A stretch of 64,000 bases of DNA, from positions 62,001 to 126,000 of the forward strand of contig UQZX01000003.1 in NCBI GenBank assembly GCA_900545525.1. Direction: 5' to 3'. A model generated the notes under the pieces. That model was not told the origin of the DNA and ran no database searches. It saw only the letters and a program-made list of their open reading frames with translations. The position numbers and the translations under genes are program-made. This stretch comes from an uncultured Prevotella sp. (lineage in GTDB: Bacteria > Bacteroidota > Bacteroidia > Bacteroidales > Bacteroidaceae). This document shows, piece by piece, positions 17,462 through 26,652 of the stretch (positions are counted from its first letter, which is position 1; the number at the start of each line of letters is the position of its first letter).

Positions 17462-19192
17462 ATGTACAAACTCAAACATATCCGAATTGCGGGTCTCGCC
17501 TCATTTATAACAATGATGACAACAGGTATGTCAGCACATGCGGCCGTACATTATGTAAAGACCGGTTCTAACAGTGGCGACGGCACATCATGGGCGTCTG
17601 CATACTCAACCCTCGACGAAGCTCTCGACGCATCGCAGCCGGGCGATGAAATATGGGTTGCCGCAGGTATTTACAAACCGACGCGCCTTATCAACACATC
17701 GGTAAAAAACTCACGTACTTTTTTTCTTAAAGACGGTGTATCTCTTTACGGCGGCTTCTCGGGTACAGAAAGCAGCAAAGACGAGCGTGTGCAAAAATCA
17801 GGCGGCAACATCTGGGACATGGCAAACGAGACCATACTCAGCGGTGACGATGACGTGCCGGATGTATGGGAGCGCGAAATATCTTCAGGTACCACATACC
17901 GCTACACATGGAAAACCGAAAACAGCCAGATACCTGGTTCGCAGAACAATGCCACACACGTATTGTATAACGGGGACATTATACGCAACAACACCATAAT
18001 CGACGGATTCACCATTACCGGCGGCAATGCCAACCAGCATAAGGCAAAGGCATCGGGCGGCGGAATATATGCAACCGGCAACGTCAGCATAAACGCTTGC
18101 CGTATAATAGAAAACTCTACATATTTCCGCAATGAGCCGCTCACCAACGACATTCAGGCACTTGGCGGAGGAATATATCTCAACGGTGCCGGTGACGCCT
18201 CTGTAACCAACTGCTATTTCTCACGCAACTACGCCACTTCAAGCTATACCATAGGCAGGGGCGGCGGACTGTATGCAAAGAATGCGAAAGTATCGGGATG
18301 CACATTTGAAGACTGTGTCGGCGAGGACGGCGGCGGTGCCGTATATCAGATAAACGGTACACTCGCAGACTGCACGTTCAGCAACTGTTACGGTTCCGCA
18401 GGCGGCGCGCTCTATGCAGCCGGCACTGTAGAAAGAGTTTCGGCAAGCGAGTGCCGTTCGCTCAACGGCGGCGGCATATACGTTGACAAAGGCGGCACCG
18501 TGACCCACGCAAAGGTGTGGAACTGTTATGCCGATGCCACTGAGTACGGCGACAACCTCGGAGGCTCAGGCGGAGGTATCTTTGTGCATGGTGGAAATGT
18601 TTTGGGATGTGTTGTATACAACAACATGTCATTTAACGGCGGAGGTATATGCATACGCTCAGGCAGGGTTATAAACAGCACCGTGCAGAACAACGCGACA
18701 CGCAAGGACAATCCCGCCGTGGCAAACATAGACAAATGGCCGGAGAGCGGGGCCATCGCCGGTGTGGCAAACTGCATTGGTGATGTAAATACTGCTGCGT
18801 CAAACTTCACCGCTCCCACAACTTTTACAGGCATGCCTGATGACGACATTCAGAAAGAGGCTCTTGCACTTGCAGACTGGAGCCTTGCAGCAGGAAGCGA
18901 ATTTATTGATGCCGGGACACCTACCGAAGGCTTGCAGGAAGCAACCGACTTTGCCGGCAATGCACGCGTTACGGGCAGAAGCATTGATGTCGGCGCGTAT
19001 GAGTATGTCATGGGCGGCACGGGGATTGATAAGGTCGAAAACGGCATGGACAGCGGTGATATCAATTCAATAAGCTATTATACCGTTTCGGGCATCTCTC
19101 TCGGCTCGGCTGTTCCTGAACACGGATACTACATCGTGCGGACTGACTTTAACGACGGACACACCGCTTATCGTAAATGCTTCAAAAAATAA
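17462..19192 (+). CDS. Secreted right-handed beta-helix protein with T9SS-like tail
   Basis: 576 residues: signal peptide about 1-28, then TWASAYSTLDEAL-type start of the polymorphic-membrane-protein/pectate-lyase-like fold, an array of GGGIY repeats (ASGGGIYATGNVSI, ALGGGIYLNGAGD, GGAVYQING, GGGIYVDKGG, GGGIFVHGG), and GAYEYV near residue 520 closing the helix. The last about 40 residues (YYTVSGISLGSAVPEHGYYI, ending RKCFKK) are shared with the next gene's protein and resemble a type IX secretion C-terminal domain. Likely a surface or secreted adhesin or polysaccharide-binding protein; no catalytic residues recognised. Confidence 0.8.
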   Translation: MYKLKHIRIAGLASFITMMTTGMSAHAAVHYVKTGSNSGDGTSWASAYSTLDEALDASQPGDEIWVAAGIYKPTRLINTSVKNSRTFFLKDGVSLYGGFSGTESSKDERVQKSGGNIWDMANETILSGDDDVPDVWEREISSGTTYRYTWKTENSQIPGSQNNATHVLYNGDIIRNNTIIDGFTITGGNANQHKAKASGGGIYATGNVSINACRIIENSTYFRNEPLTNDIQALGGGIYLNGAGDASVTNCYFSRNYATSSYTIGRGGGLYAKNAKVSGCTFEDCVGEDGGGAVYQINGTLADCTFSNCYGSAGGALYAAGTVERVSASECRSLNGGGIYVDKGGTVTHAKVWNCYADATEYGDNLGGSGGGIFVHGGNVLGCVVYNNMSFNGGGICIRSGRVINSTVQNNATRKDNPAVANIDKWPESGAIAGVANCIGDVNTAASNFTAPTTFTGMPDDDIQKEALALADWSLAAGSEFIDAGTPTEGLQEATDFAGNARVTGRSIDVGAYEYVMGGTGIDKVENGMDSGDINSISYYTVSGISLGSAVPEHGYYIVRTDFNDGHTAYRKCFKK

Positions 19193-19198
19193 AATACT

Positions 19199-19241
19199 GC
19201 CGTTGGCATGCAATAAGCGGCAAGACATCCATGCCAACGGC
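19199..19241 (+). terminator. Hairpin after the beta-helix gene
   Basis: A perfect 12-bp stem (GCCGTTGGCATG with CATGCCAACGGC) encloses 19 bases, seven bases after the stop codon. It probably terminates transcription or protects the 3' end. No T run follows immediately. Confidence 0.55.
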
Positions 19242-19279
19242 TTATCAAGCTTAAACATAAACATTTTAATTTTAACTTT

Positions 19280-21823
19280 ATGAGAAAATTTCTATCTTTT
19301 GCATTGACCCTATTCTGTTTAGTGACAATCAATGCCATGGAGCCTCTCACACCCGAGCAGCTCGCAAAACTTGCAATTCAAATCAACAGCTCGGAAGACG
19401 GATTCTCCCTCAGTTCTACTGTCAGTCCGGAATATACCGACGCGTCTAATCCGACCACTATCAACATCCAGAACTTCAACGGTACCGGTATGCCGCTCAG
19501 AATGAACGTAGACTGGGAGACAGCAACCGTATCAGTAATACCATCTACTTTCGACCAGGAGTTTGACGAAGACACGTATCAGACATTTTATCTAATGGTA
19601 GTCAATGCCGAAGCCGCTGAGCTTGCCTCACCTATGGACAGCAAGTTCCAAAGTTCCAAAATTACAGGTACGATAAGCGAGGACGGCATAACGCTCGATT
19701 CGTGGAACATAGTAAGAGTGCCGCAGACATTCAGCTCTATGACAAAGGTATATGCAAAAACGCAAAACACAAGAATCGTGAAAGCCAACGCTACAATGTC
19801 GCAACAGCGTCTGGACTGGGATGGCGACTGGGAAAACCTTGTAGACGCAGAAGCTATGGACTTCCCCGTATATACAGAGGTGGAAGGCGAGAACCTTATC
19901 GTCTACGGATGGGACGGCATGGAATCGTGCGTAAAGTTCAAGCAAAATGTGGAGAACGGCAAATATACATACTCCAACAATCCTGCCGACGTAATATACA
20001 ATTATAAGAACAAAAGAGACTATGTGCTGTGCACGCTGCCGGGATATACATGGGACGAAGTTAGTAACTTTACTGCAAGTAACGCCAAGCCCATGGTATC
20101 AGAAGAAGTAACTGACGGCAAGGAACTTGTTTTCGGTCCATGGATAGTAGAATCTTTCGGAGACAGCTATAACACTGAACGCTCGTTTGGCAAATCTGCA
20201 AAAATAACATTCGATACTCCATTGCCCATTACAACGGAGGTTGCAGCCAACGCCACGCTGACATTCGACGGCAAAAAAGAAAGCGTTATAATATCATTCA
20301 TGACTACAAACGGGAACTTCAAGGCAGAGATAAACGGAGAAAGCTATACCGTATCAAATATTACCCCGAACACAAACAAGAGCATAGAATTGCCGCTTAA
20401 CGGCGCAACAACGGTATCTGTTTATGCCGACGGACTGTCACGTCTTAATATCAACGAACAGGGACTTACGGCAATAGACCTTACCAACGCTCCCGCGCTG
20501 ACCATGCTGCAGCTTGCCGGCAACGCGCTGACCGAACTTAATGCTACAGGTAACCCGTTGCTTACAGGCATTTATGCCGAAAACAACAACATTGCATCCA
20601 TTGACATTACAAACAATACTGCTCTCAGGGTGCTCTCAATATTCAACAACAACATCAGCGGCACACTCGACCTGTCGGCAATGCAGGCGTTGTCGAAAGT
20701 AGACATAGACAACAACAACGTAAGCGAACTGATATTGCCAACCCACTCATACTTAGTGGAGGTAGACTGTGAGAACAATCAGCTTGCCCATATTGACATA
20801 GCCGGACGCAAAGGTCTGAGAGACATCAATATATACGGTAACAATATCAAGTCACTCAACCTGTCCGGACTTGCTGCACTTGAGAGCCTTTATGCCGGTG
20901 AAAATGAAATAACCGAAATAAAGAACCTTGCAGACTGCAAGGTAATTGAGACATTAAACATAAGCTCAAACCAACTGACAGACATAGACATAAGCGTTGC
21001 ACCGACCATAACGGGACTCTATCTTTACAATAATAACATCTCTACTCTTGATATATCGAAAAACCCGAATCTTTCATGGATAAACGTAAGCGACAACCAT
21101 ATCGGTGCACTCGACTTGTCTAAGCTGACTAATCTGCGACTGCTCCATGCAAACAACAACGAACTGAAGGAGCTTGACTTGTCTAACTCTCCCTACTGTT
21201 CACAGCTTACCGTCGGCAACAACAACATCGACAAGCTCGACCTGTCAAAGCTGACCGCACTCTATTGGCTCAAGGTTGACGGAAACAACCTTACAGAACT
21301 CGACGTTACCAACAGCGCATACCTCAGCCTTCTGGAATGCGGCAACAACAAGCTTACTTCGCTCGACATCAGCAAGAACACATATCTGCGCCGCCTTGCT
21401 GCCGAGGGCAATATGCTGACATCCATAGACATTGCTTCAAACCCAAATTTGTGCGGCATCACACTGCAAGACAATGCCATGGACGCACAGACCATAAACA
21501 ACATGATAGACCACTTGATTAATGTAAGCGAAATGGAGCCTCTTGAAGGAAGCGAGTGGATAACCATGCTCGACATAAGCCGCATGCCCGGCACAAAAGA
21601 TGCAAACATCGCCGCTGCAACAGCCAAGGGCTGGAATGTCATGGCAGAAGTGCCAACCAGCATCAACGATATTGATATGAACAATGGTGAAGTGGCATCA
21701 GTAAGCTATTACACCGTTTCAGGAATGTCACTCGGCTCGGCTGTTCCGCAACCGGGATATTACATCAAACAAATTACCTTTACTGACGGACGCACCGTTT
21801 CACGCAAGTGCTTCGTAAAGTAA
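19280..21823 (+). CDS. Secreted leucine-rich-repeat protein with T9SS-like tail
   Basis: 847 residues. Signal peptide 1-19, an N-terminal beta-rich part with a DUF-like adhesion domain to about residue 380, then about 17 internalin-like LRRs with N-rich loops (LTELNATGNPLLTGIYAENN, LTSLDISKNTYLRRLAAEGN). It ends with the same tail as the preceding protein (YYTVSGMSLGSAVPQPGYYI, RKCFVK). LRRs of this type bind protein or glycan ligands at the cell surface. Gene pair and shared tail suggest joint export and surface display (inference). Confidence 0.82.
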   Translation: MRKFLSFALTLFCLVTINAMEPLTPEQLAKLAIQINSSEDGFSLSSTVSPEYTDASNPTTINIQNFNGTGMPLRMNVDWETATVSVIPSTFDQEFDEDTYQTFYLMVVNAEAAELASPMDSKFQSSKITGTISEDGITLDSWNIVRVPQTFSSMTKVYAKTQNTRIVKANATMSQQRLDWDGDWENLVDAEAMDFPVYTEVEGENLIVYGWDGMESCVKFKQNVENGKYTYSNNPADVIYNYKNKRDYVLCTLPGYTWDEVSNFTASNAKPMVSEEVTDGKELVFGPWIVESFGDSYNTERSFGKSAKITFDTPLPITTEVAANATLTFDGKKESVIISFMTTNGNFKAEINGESYTVSNITPNTNKSIELPLNGATTVSVYADGLSRLNINEQGLTAIDLTNAPALTMLQLAGNALTELNATGNPLLTGIYAENNNIASIDITNNTALRVLSIFNNNISGTLDLSAMQALSKVDIDNNNVSELILPTHSYLVEVDCENNQLAHIDIAGRKGLRDINIYGNNIKSLNLSGLAALESLYAGENEITEIKNLADCKVIETLNISSNQLTDIDISVAPTITGLYLYNNNISTLDISKNPNLSWINVSDNHIGALDLSKLTNLRLLHANNNELKELDLSNSPYCSQLTVGNNNIDKLDLSKLTALYWLKVDGNNLTELDVTNSAYLSLLECGNNKLTSLDISKNTYLRRLAAEGNMLTSIDIASNPNLCGITLQDNAMDAQTINNMIDHLINVSEMEPLEGSEWITMLDISRMPGTKDANIAAATAKGWNVMAEVPTSINDIDMNNGEVASVSYYTVSGMSLGSAVPQPGYYIKQITFTDGRTVSRKCFVK

Positions 21824-21840
21824 ATGTATTAATGAAACAA

Positions 21841-21885
21841 TAATTACGGGCGGTGTACCAGCTTTTGGTACACCGCCCGTAATTA
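21841..21885 (+). terminator. Strong hairpin terminator
   Basis: A perfect 20-bp inverted repeat (left arm 21841-21860, right arm 21866-21885) has a 5-base loop GCTTT. It lies 17 bp after the LRR gene stop and is followed by TTTCA. This is the strongest stem in this region. Confidence 0.75.
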
Positions 21886-21941
21886 TTTCACAAAATGCAA
21901 GAAAAGAACAACATGGCATTACATGTTTCATTTTTAATGTA

Positions 21942-21949
21942 TATCTTTG
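21942..21949 (+). promoter_or_regulatory. Bacteroidales -7 box (TATCTTTG)
   Basis: This canonical TAnnTTTG box lies 39 bp before the chosen start of the M20 peptidase gene and supports that start over the earlier in-frame codon at 21947, which would leave almost no leader. Confidence 0.55.
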
Positions 21950-21988
21950 TATTTATTATACTATAAAGACATCAAACCCGACAGATTT

Positions 21989-23344
21989 ATGGAAATAAGG
22001 AAATACATCGAGAAGAACGAAGAACGGTTTCTTGAAGAACTTTTCAGTCTGATACGCATACCGAGCATCAGCTCACTGTCAAGCCACAAACCTTACATGA
22101 CGGCATGTGCCGAAAAATGGAAACAACTGTTGTTGGAAGCCGGTGCCGACAGGGCGGAGATAATGGAGAGCGAAGGCAATCCGCTGGTGTATGCCGAGAA
22201 GCATGTCAGCGACAATGCACAGACAGTTCTTGTATATGCCCATTATGACGTTATGCCGGCTGAGCCTTTAGAACTGTGGAAGAGCGACCCGTTTGAGCCG
22301 GAAATACGCGACGGCAGGATATGGGCACGCGGTGCCGACGACGACAAGGGGCAGGCAATGATACAGGTGAAGGCATTCGAATATCTGGTACGTGAGAACC
22401 TGCTGACGCACAACGTCAAGTTTATCTTTGAGGGCGAGGAAGAAATTGGTTCGCCAAGCCTCAACGCCTTTATAAGCAAGCATAAAGAACTGTTGCGTTC
22501 TGACGTGATACTTGTATCAGACACAAGCATGCTCGGGGCAGACATGCCGTCGCTCACCACCGGACTGCGCGGACTTGCCTACTGGGAGATAGAGGTGACC
22601 GGCCCCAACCGCGACCTGCACTCCGGACACTTTGGCGGTGCCGTGGCAAATCCTATCAATACATTGTGCGAGATGCTTGCAACGGTTGTCGACAAGGACG
22701 GGCGCATAACCATTCCGCATTTCTACGACGACGTGGAAGACGTGCCGCAGAAGGAGCGTGAGATGATTGCACAGATACCCTTTGACGAGAAGAAATACAT
22801 GCAGGCAATAGGCGTCAATGCTCTCAAGGGCGAAAAAGGCTATGCCACGCTTGAGCGTAACAGTTGCCGGCCGTCGTTCGACATCTGCGGCATCTGGGGC
22901 GGATATACCGGCGAGGGCGCAAAGACGGTATTGCCGTCAAAGGCATACGCAAAGGTTTCGAGCCGCCTTGTGGCAAACCAAAAGCACGAAAAGATTTCAC
23001 AGCTCTTCGTCGACTACATTGAAAGCATAGCCCCCGACTATGTACAGGTGAAGGTTACTCCCATGCACGGCGGCGAAGGATACGTCTGCCCTATCGACCT
23101 TCCTGCCTATCAGGCAGCGGAAAAAGGCTTCGCCAAGGCTTTCGGCAAACAGCCCCTGGCTGTAAGGCGCGGGGGAAGCATACCTATAATAAGCGACTTT
23201 GAGAAGATTCTCGGCGTGAAGACGGTGCTTATGGGCTTCGGGCTGGAAAGCGACGCGATACATTCGCCCAACGAAAACTTCCGTCTCGACATTTTCCGCA
23301 AAGGCATCGAAGCCGTGGTGGAGTTTTACAGGGAGTGGAAATAA
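21989..23344 (+). CDS. M20 family metallo-dipeptidase
   Basis: 451 residues from ATG at 21989, which gives the usual family start (MEIRKYIEKNEERFLEELF). Zinc ligands are seen in VYAHYDVMP (His), RGADDDKGQ (Asp), and the catalytic and metal Glu in FEGEEEIGSP. The dimerisation domain follows from GLRGLAYWEIEVTG. Cytosolic enzyme of the CNDP/PepV-like branch that cleaves dipeptides or releases amino acids from small peptides. No signal peptide. Monocistronic, between two terminator or repeat regions. Confidence 0.88.
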   Translation: MEIRKYIEKNEERFLEELFSLIRIPSISSLSSHKPYMTACAEKWKQLLLEAGADRAEIMESEGNPLVYAEKHVSDNAQTVLVYAHYDVMPAEPLELWKSDPFEPEIRDGRIWARGADDDKGQAMIQVKAFEYLVRENLLTHNVKFIFEGEEEIGSPSLNAFISKHKELLRSDVILVSDTSMLGADMPSLTTGLRGLAYWEIEVTGPNRDLHSGHFGGAVANPINTLCEMLATVVDKDGRITIPHFYDDVEDVPQKEREMIAQIPFDEKKYMQAIGVNALKGEKGYATLERNSCRPSFDICGIWGGYTGEGAKTVLPSKAYAKVSSRLVANQKHEKISQLFVDYIESIAPDYVQVKVTPMHGGEGYVCPIDLPAYQAAEKGFAKAFGKQPLAVRRGGSIPIISDFEKILGVKTVLMGFGLESDAIHSPNENFRLDIFRKGIEAVVEFYREWK

Positions 23345-23357
23345 GCCCCAAGAGAAA

Positions 23358-23475
23358 GGAAAGTATGCTGCTTTAGCCTCCAAAGTGCGCCACTTATGGC
23401 TGCAATGTATGCCACTTTATACCGTAAAGTGCGTGACTTTAGACTGTAAAGTGCGCCACTTCAGACCGTAAAGCA
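23358..23475. repeat. 22-bp-period degenerate repeat array (first locus)
   Basis: About five units follow the M20 gene. Each has a near-palindromic 15-mer such as AAAGTGCGCCACTTT preceded by a 7-base spacer like RGACYGT, giving an exact 22-bp step in the last three units. Each unit can form a 6-bp hairpin. The same step recurs at 26488, 39159 and 58897. Confidence 0.75.
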
Positions 23476-23503
23476 ATGTTTGCGGCATATATTACATTTA
23501 AGT

Positions 23504-23576
23504 GAGGTTGTGTCAAAATACTCATACAGCAAAGATGTCCCTACTGGTTAGAAGAATTGTATTTTAACACAACCTC
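23504..23576. mobile_element. MITE-like element with 17-bp terminal inverted repeats
   Basis: The ends are GAGGTTGTGTCAAAATA (23504-23520) and its inverse with one mismatch (23560-23576). The inner part contains GATGTCCCTACTGG. A degenerate copy with the same inner motif is at 44787-44853. It is too short to code for anything and could be moved by a transposase elsewhere or be an insertion-sequence relic. Confidence 0.5.
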
Positions 23577-23632
23577 GCAAAGGCATGCCGACACACCGGG
23601 CGGCTATAACCTTGCAGAAAGATATAAACACG

Positions 23633-24109
23633 TTACCGTTGCTGCCGCCTGTTACCGTTGCGCAAACCGTTGCCGCTGCGTTTTGCGAGCCGGTTCATCA
23701 TCCGCCGTTCCAGTTCATACACCCGCTTTATCTGCTTTTGTGTAAGGAACTTGCTGTATTCCTCATAATACTTCTGCCGTATGTCCAATATCTTACGGCT
23801 GTGCTCAAAGCGCGCCTTTATCGCCTGCTCAGACTCTGCCTCGGTCTCTGCCTGCGCACCCCGACGCGCTCCCTTGCCCCGGCGCGGTCCGAGAGCCCAT
23901 ATCTCTTTCTGGCACTTGCAGTAGGTCTCTACAAAACGGCTGGTTGTCGCATCGTCCATTGTCATAGTGCCGGCAATGTGTCTCGCCTGCTTCTCCGCCA
24001 GTTCCTCACGCGTAAGGCGCTTCTGTTTATCACTCTTTTGGGCACACACCGTGCCGCAGCAAACCGCCAGTGCGACGGTAAGCATCAATGTCCTTAAAAA
24101 ACTTCTCAT
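23633..24109 (-). CDS. Periplasmic helical protein in ECF sigma operon
   Basis: 158 residues with a signal peptide (LMLTVALAVCCGTVCA) and a mature part rich in Lys, Arg and Glu, predicted to be long helices (RLTREELAEKQARHIAGTM, then EEYSKFLTQKQIKRVYELE). The layout recalls Spy/CpxP-like periplasmic sensors or chaperones, but the LTxxQ motif is only approximate. It is the third gene of the operon behind the ECF sigma factor and a membrane protein, so it may be an output or feedback sensor of envelope stress. A long plus-strand frame over the same bases is a shadow. Confidence 0.65.
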   Translation of the reverse strand: MRSFLRTLMLTVALAVCCGTVCAQKSDKQKRLTREELAEKQARHIAGTMTMDDATTSRFVETYCKCQKEIWALGPRRGKGARRGAQAETEAESEQAIKARFEHSRKILDIRQKYYEEYSKFLTQKQIKRVYELERRMMNRLAKRSGNGLRNGNRRQQR

Positions 24110-24123
24110 GATTTCAAATTTAT

Positions 24124-24459
24124 TTATTCGTTAATAAATACATCGTCCTGATATACTGACAGCATGTACACCTGATCTTCCGTACTGAGATTGCCGAACG
24201 CCTGCTCCACATCAGCAAAGCCCACATGAGAGTGCGCATCATACCTGCCGCCTATGGCAAAAAACAGTATCACGGCTGCGGCAGCCGTTGTAAGTGCCGC
24301 TAATGTAACACGCATGAACGGACATCTGTTCTCCGCTTTCCGCTTTTTCTGAATTACCGCCTTATTATATATATCGTCCTCAAGCTTCGCAAAGAAATCA
24401 TCAGGAACGGTATAAGGCAGCCGCTTCCCCACCCTGTTGAAGTCAAAATCTTTCTTCAT
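24124..24459 (-). CDS. Small single-pass membrane protein, candidate anti-sigma factor
   Basis: 111 residues. The cytoplasmic N-terminus (about 1-58) includes LPYTVPDDFFAKLEDDIY, common in Bacteroidales proteins encoded next to ECF sigma factors; one membrane segment lies at about 59-80 (LAALTTAAAAVILFFAIGG), and a short periplasmic tail follows. The arrangement suits an anti-sigma factor holding the adjacent sigma factor at the membrane, but no zinc-binding anti-sigma motif is present. It lies 14 bp after the sigma gene. Confidence 0.6.
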   Translation of the reverse strand: MKKDFDFNRVGKRLPYTVPDDFFAKLEDDIYNKAVIQKKRKAENRCPFMRVTLAALTTAAAAVILFFAIGGRYDAHSHVGFADVEQAFGNLSTEDQVYMLSVYQDDVFINE

Positions 24460-24473
24460 TACTTTATTTATTT

Positions 24474-25034
24474 TTAGTCATGTGAGTTCATATACTGTAT
24501 TATTTTGCCTTTGGCAATATGATAGTTTGCCTTTACGGCAGAAACCGCTGAGTCTGTAACCGCTGCTATTTCCGCATAATCCATATCGTCATAATAGCGC
24601 AGGTTGAACACAATCTGCTGACGGGGAGGAAGCGAAAGAATGGCATTCTGCAGGAGCACCGTCTCCAAGTCGCTGTAATCCACATAGCTGCCTGAAGCAA
24701 TACATCCGGCACAAGCGTTCCGGTCATCCAAAGACAGGTGCCCTGCCCCATTTCTGTCCAGCATGCGTAAAGCCTCGTTTGTGGCTATCTTGTAAATCCA
24801 CTGCCTTAACGAACGGTCTTCATCGAACCTGCCGAAAGAGCGGAATATCCTTACAAATGTCTCTTGGACGGCATCCTGTGCATCGTCGTGCGCAACGACC
24901 AGCCGGCGTATGTGCCAGTAGACAGGTTCCTTGTACGCATCCATCAGCAGCCGGAAGCCTTTGTCGGGATGCTTCCTCATTGCAAGAATGATATCTTTGT
25001 CGTTTGCAGCCATTACGCAACAGGTATTATCCAT
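24474..25034 (-). CDS. ECF RNA polymerase sigma factor
   Basis: 186 residues. Sigma region 2 is DDAQDAVQETFVRIFRSFGR followed by RSLRQWIYKIATNEAL, and region 4 is LPPRQQIVFNLRYYDDMDYA with the helix-turn-helix. It directs RNA polymerase to envelope-related promoters, probably including its own operon. A Cys/Gly-containing linker (CAGCIASGSY) separates the two regions. The first gene of a three-gene operon. Confidence 0.92.
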   Translation of the reverse strand: MDNTCCVMAANDKDIILAMRKHPDKGFRLLMDAYKEPVYWHIRRLVVAHDDAQDAVQETFVRIFRSFGRFDEDRSLRQWIYKIATNEALRMLDRNGAGHLSLDDRNACAGCIASGSYVDYSDLETVLLQNAILSLPPRQQIVFNLRYYDDMDYAEIAAVTDSAVSAVKANYHIAKGKIIQYMNSHD

Positions 25035-25185
25035 TTTGTCATAAGTTAAGTTCCACTCATTATTATCCGTCAGACTGTTCTTCCGGACGAACTTCTATAT
25101 ATTATACCCGGCAAAGGGCAAAAAGTCAAATCGCCGGACATGAAAAAGTCGCGGTATTAACCACACAACTGTCATTTTTAATTAT

Positions 25186-25193
25186 TATCTTTG
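25186..25193 (+). promoter_or_regulatory. Bacteroidales -7 box (TATCTTTG)
   Basis: This canonical box lies 25 bp before the DUF4861-like gene. No good -33 TTTG is visible at 19-21 bp upstream. Confidence 0.55.
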
Positions 25194-25218
25194 CAACAAA
25201 CTACAAACAAACTGATAT

Positions 25219-26448
25219 ATGAAGAAAACATTTACATGCGTGGCTCTTACTACAATGTTTGCAGCGATGGGCTTTGCACAGAAAACATTTGACATCAGCG
25301 TCACGAACAATTCAAAGGCGGGGCGCAGCAATGCGCCGGTGGTGCTGCAACTCAGCCAATACGGCAACAGTATTAAATCAGCTCTCGTGACAATGGACGG
25401 CAAGGAGATACCATGCCAATTGGATGACATTGACGGGAACGGTACATTTGACGAACTTTGTTTTCTTACAGACATAGCCGGAAAAACTACGAAAACATTC
25501 AACATACAGTTGTCCGACACAGGCAAGCCGCGGCAATACGAGCAGCAGGTATATGTTGAGATGATGCTTGCCAACAAGAAGATAAAGGAGGCAAACAAGC
25601 AGAACCTGTATATTTCGCAGCTCACGGTTGAGAACGGTGTCAACGCCTACTGGATGATACACCACCACGGAGCTGCCTTTGAAAGCGACCTCGTGGCATA
25701 CCGCATATATTTCGACCACAGGCAGACGGTTGACATCTACGGAAAATACCGCAAGGGACTTGAACTGAAGGAGACACAGTTCTATCCCGACAGCAAACAG
25801 AAGGAACAGGGATACGGCGACGATGTGCTTTGGGTTGGACAGACTTTCGGCGTAGGCGCACTGCGCGGATGGGACGGCAAGCAGCCGACAATGCTCACGG
25901 ACGTTGAACACCGCAGCCAGCGCATAGTTGCACGCGGTCCGCTGCGCACCATCGTTGAAGTGAAAGACCAGGGATGGACGCCGCAACCGGGTCAGGAACC
26001 GATAGACATGACGACATATTACACGCTGTATGCCGGACACCGCGACTGCTCGGTTGACGTAAAGTTCAACAGGAATGCTGAAGCATACAGGTTTGCAACG
26101 GGCATCATCAACGTGAAGAACTCCACCGAACACAGCGACAAGAAAGGACTGCGCGGATGCTGGGGCACCGACTGGCCGGTATCGGCAAAGGACAGCGTGG
26201 GACACAAGCGCGAGACCGTGGGACTGGGAATCTGCATTCCTACAGAGAATATCGTGAGCGAGGAAACGGCAAACAAAGACAATTACGGTTTTGTCGTAAA
26301 GCCGACAGCCGACAGACTTCACTACGACATAGTGTTCTGTAGCGACAACGAGTCGTTCGGCATGCACAGCGACAAAGACTGGTACAAGTTCCTTGACGGA
26401 TGGAAGAAAGAACTGCAACTGCCCCTTGTTGTGGAAGAGAAACATTAA
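25219..26448 (+). CDS. Secreted DUF4861-like protein
   Basis: 409 residues, signal peptide ending GFAQ. The N-terminal half shows SNAPVVLQLSQYG and DELCFLTDIAGKTT; the middle has HHHGAAFESDLVAYRIYFD and KYRKGLELKETQFYP, which I associate with DUF4861 (from memory). Relatives are found near pectin and rhamnogalacturonan degradation genes; the biochemical role is not established. Here it stands alone, although a CE12 pectin-type esterase gene lies 15 kb away. Periplasmic location is likely. Confidence 0.7.
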   Translation: MKKTFTCVALTTMFAAMGFAQKTFDISVTNNSKAGRSNAPVVLQLSQYGNSIKSALVTMDGKEIPCQLDDIDGNGTFDELCFLTDIAGKTTKTFNIQLSDTGKPRQYEQQVYVEMMLANKKIKEANKQNLYISQLTVENGVNAYWMIHHHGAAFESDLVAYRIYFDHRQTVDIYGKYRKGLELKETQFYPDSKQKEQGYGDDVLWVGQTFGVGALRGWDGKQPTMLTDVEHRSQRIVARGPLRTIVEVKDQGWTPQPGQEPIDMTTYYTLYAGHRDCSVDVKFNRNAEAYRFATGIINVKNSTEHSDKKGLRGCWGTDWPVSAKDSVGHKRETVGLGICIPTENIVSEETANKDNYGFVVKPTADRLHYDIVFCSDNESFGMHSDKDWYKFLDGWKKELQLPLVVEEKH

Positions 26449-26487
26449 CCGTGCATCTGACAATAAATCAACAACTTACAAATACTA

Positions 26488-26575
26488 ATCCAAGAGGTGG
26501 CATTTCAGGCTCTGAAATGCCACCTCTTGCGTTCTAAAAGACCATGTTTCAGACCTCAATACGCCACTTCTTAGA
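26488..26575. repeat. 22-bp-period repeat array with a 17-bp perfect hairpin (second locus)
   Basis: Four consecutive 22-base units begin at 26488, 26510, 26532 and 26554. The first two are inverted copies of each other and form a perfect 17-bp stem (26492-26508 with 26512-26528) with a 3-base loop. It stands between two converging genes, so it may act as a terminator for both. Confidence 0.65.
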
Positions 26576-26652
26576 AAGCGGGCCGGATATCATGCTTCCA
26601 TGAACAGGGACAGAATATAAACACAGCCGACACCGTCAAGTCTGACAGACAT

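Noticed and set aside
20400..21500. Regular repeats in the LRR gene looked like a possible CRISPR or satellite
   Set aside because: The period is that of the coding LRRs (about 63-69 bp), the frame is open throughout and there are no conserved repeats with unique spacers.
23585..24097. 170-codon plus-strand frame opposite the ECF operon
   Set aside because: The minus-strand protein has a signal peptide and fits the sigma operon; the plus frame is Leu/Arg-rich without domains.
25378..26463. 361-codon minus-strand frame opposite the DUF4861-like gene
   Set aside because: The plus frame has a signal peptide, a -7 box and family motifs; the minus frame is a mirror effect of codon bias.
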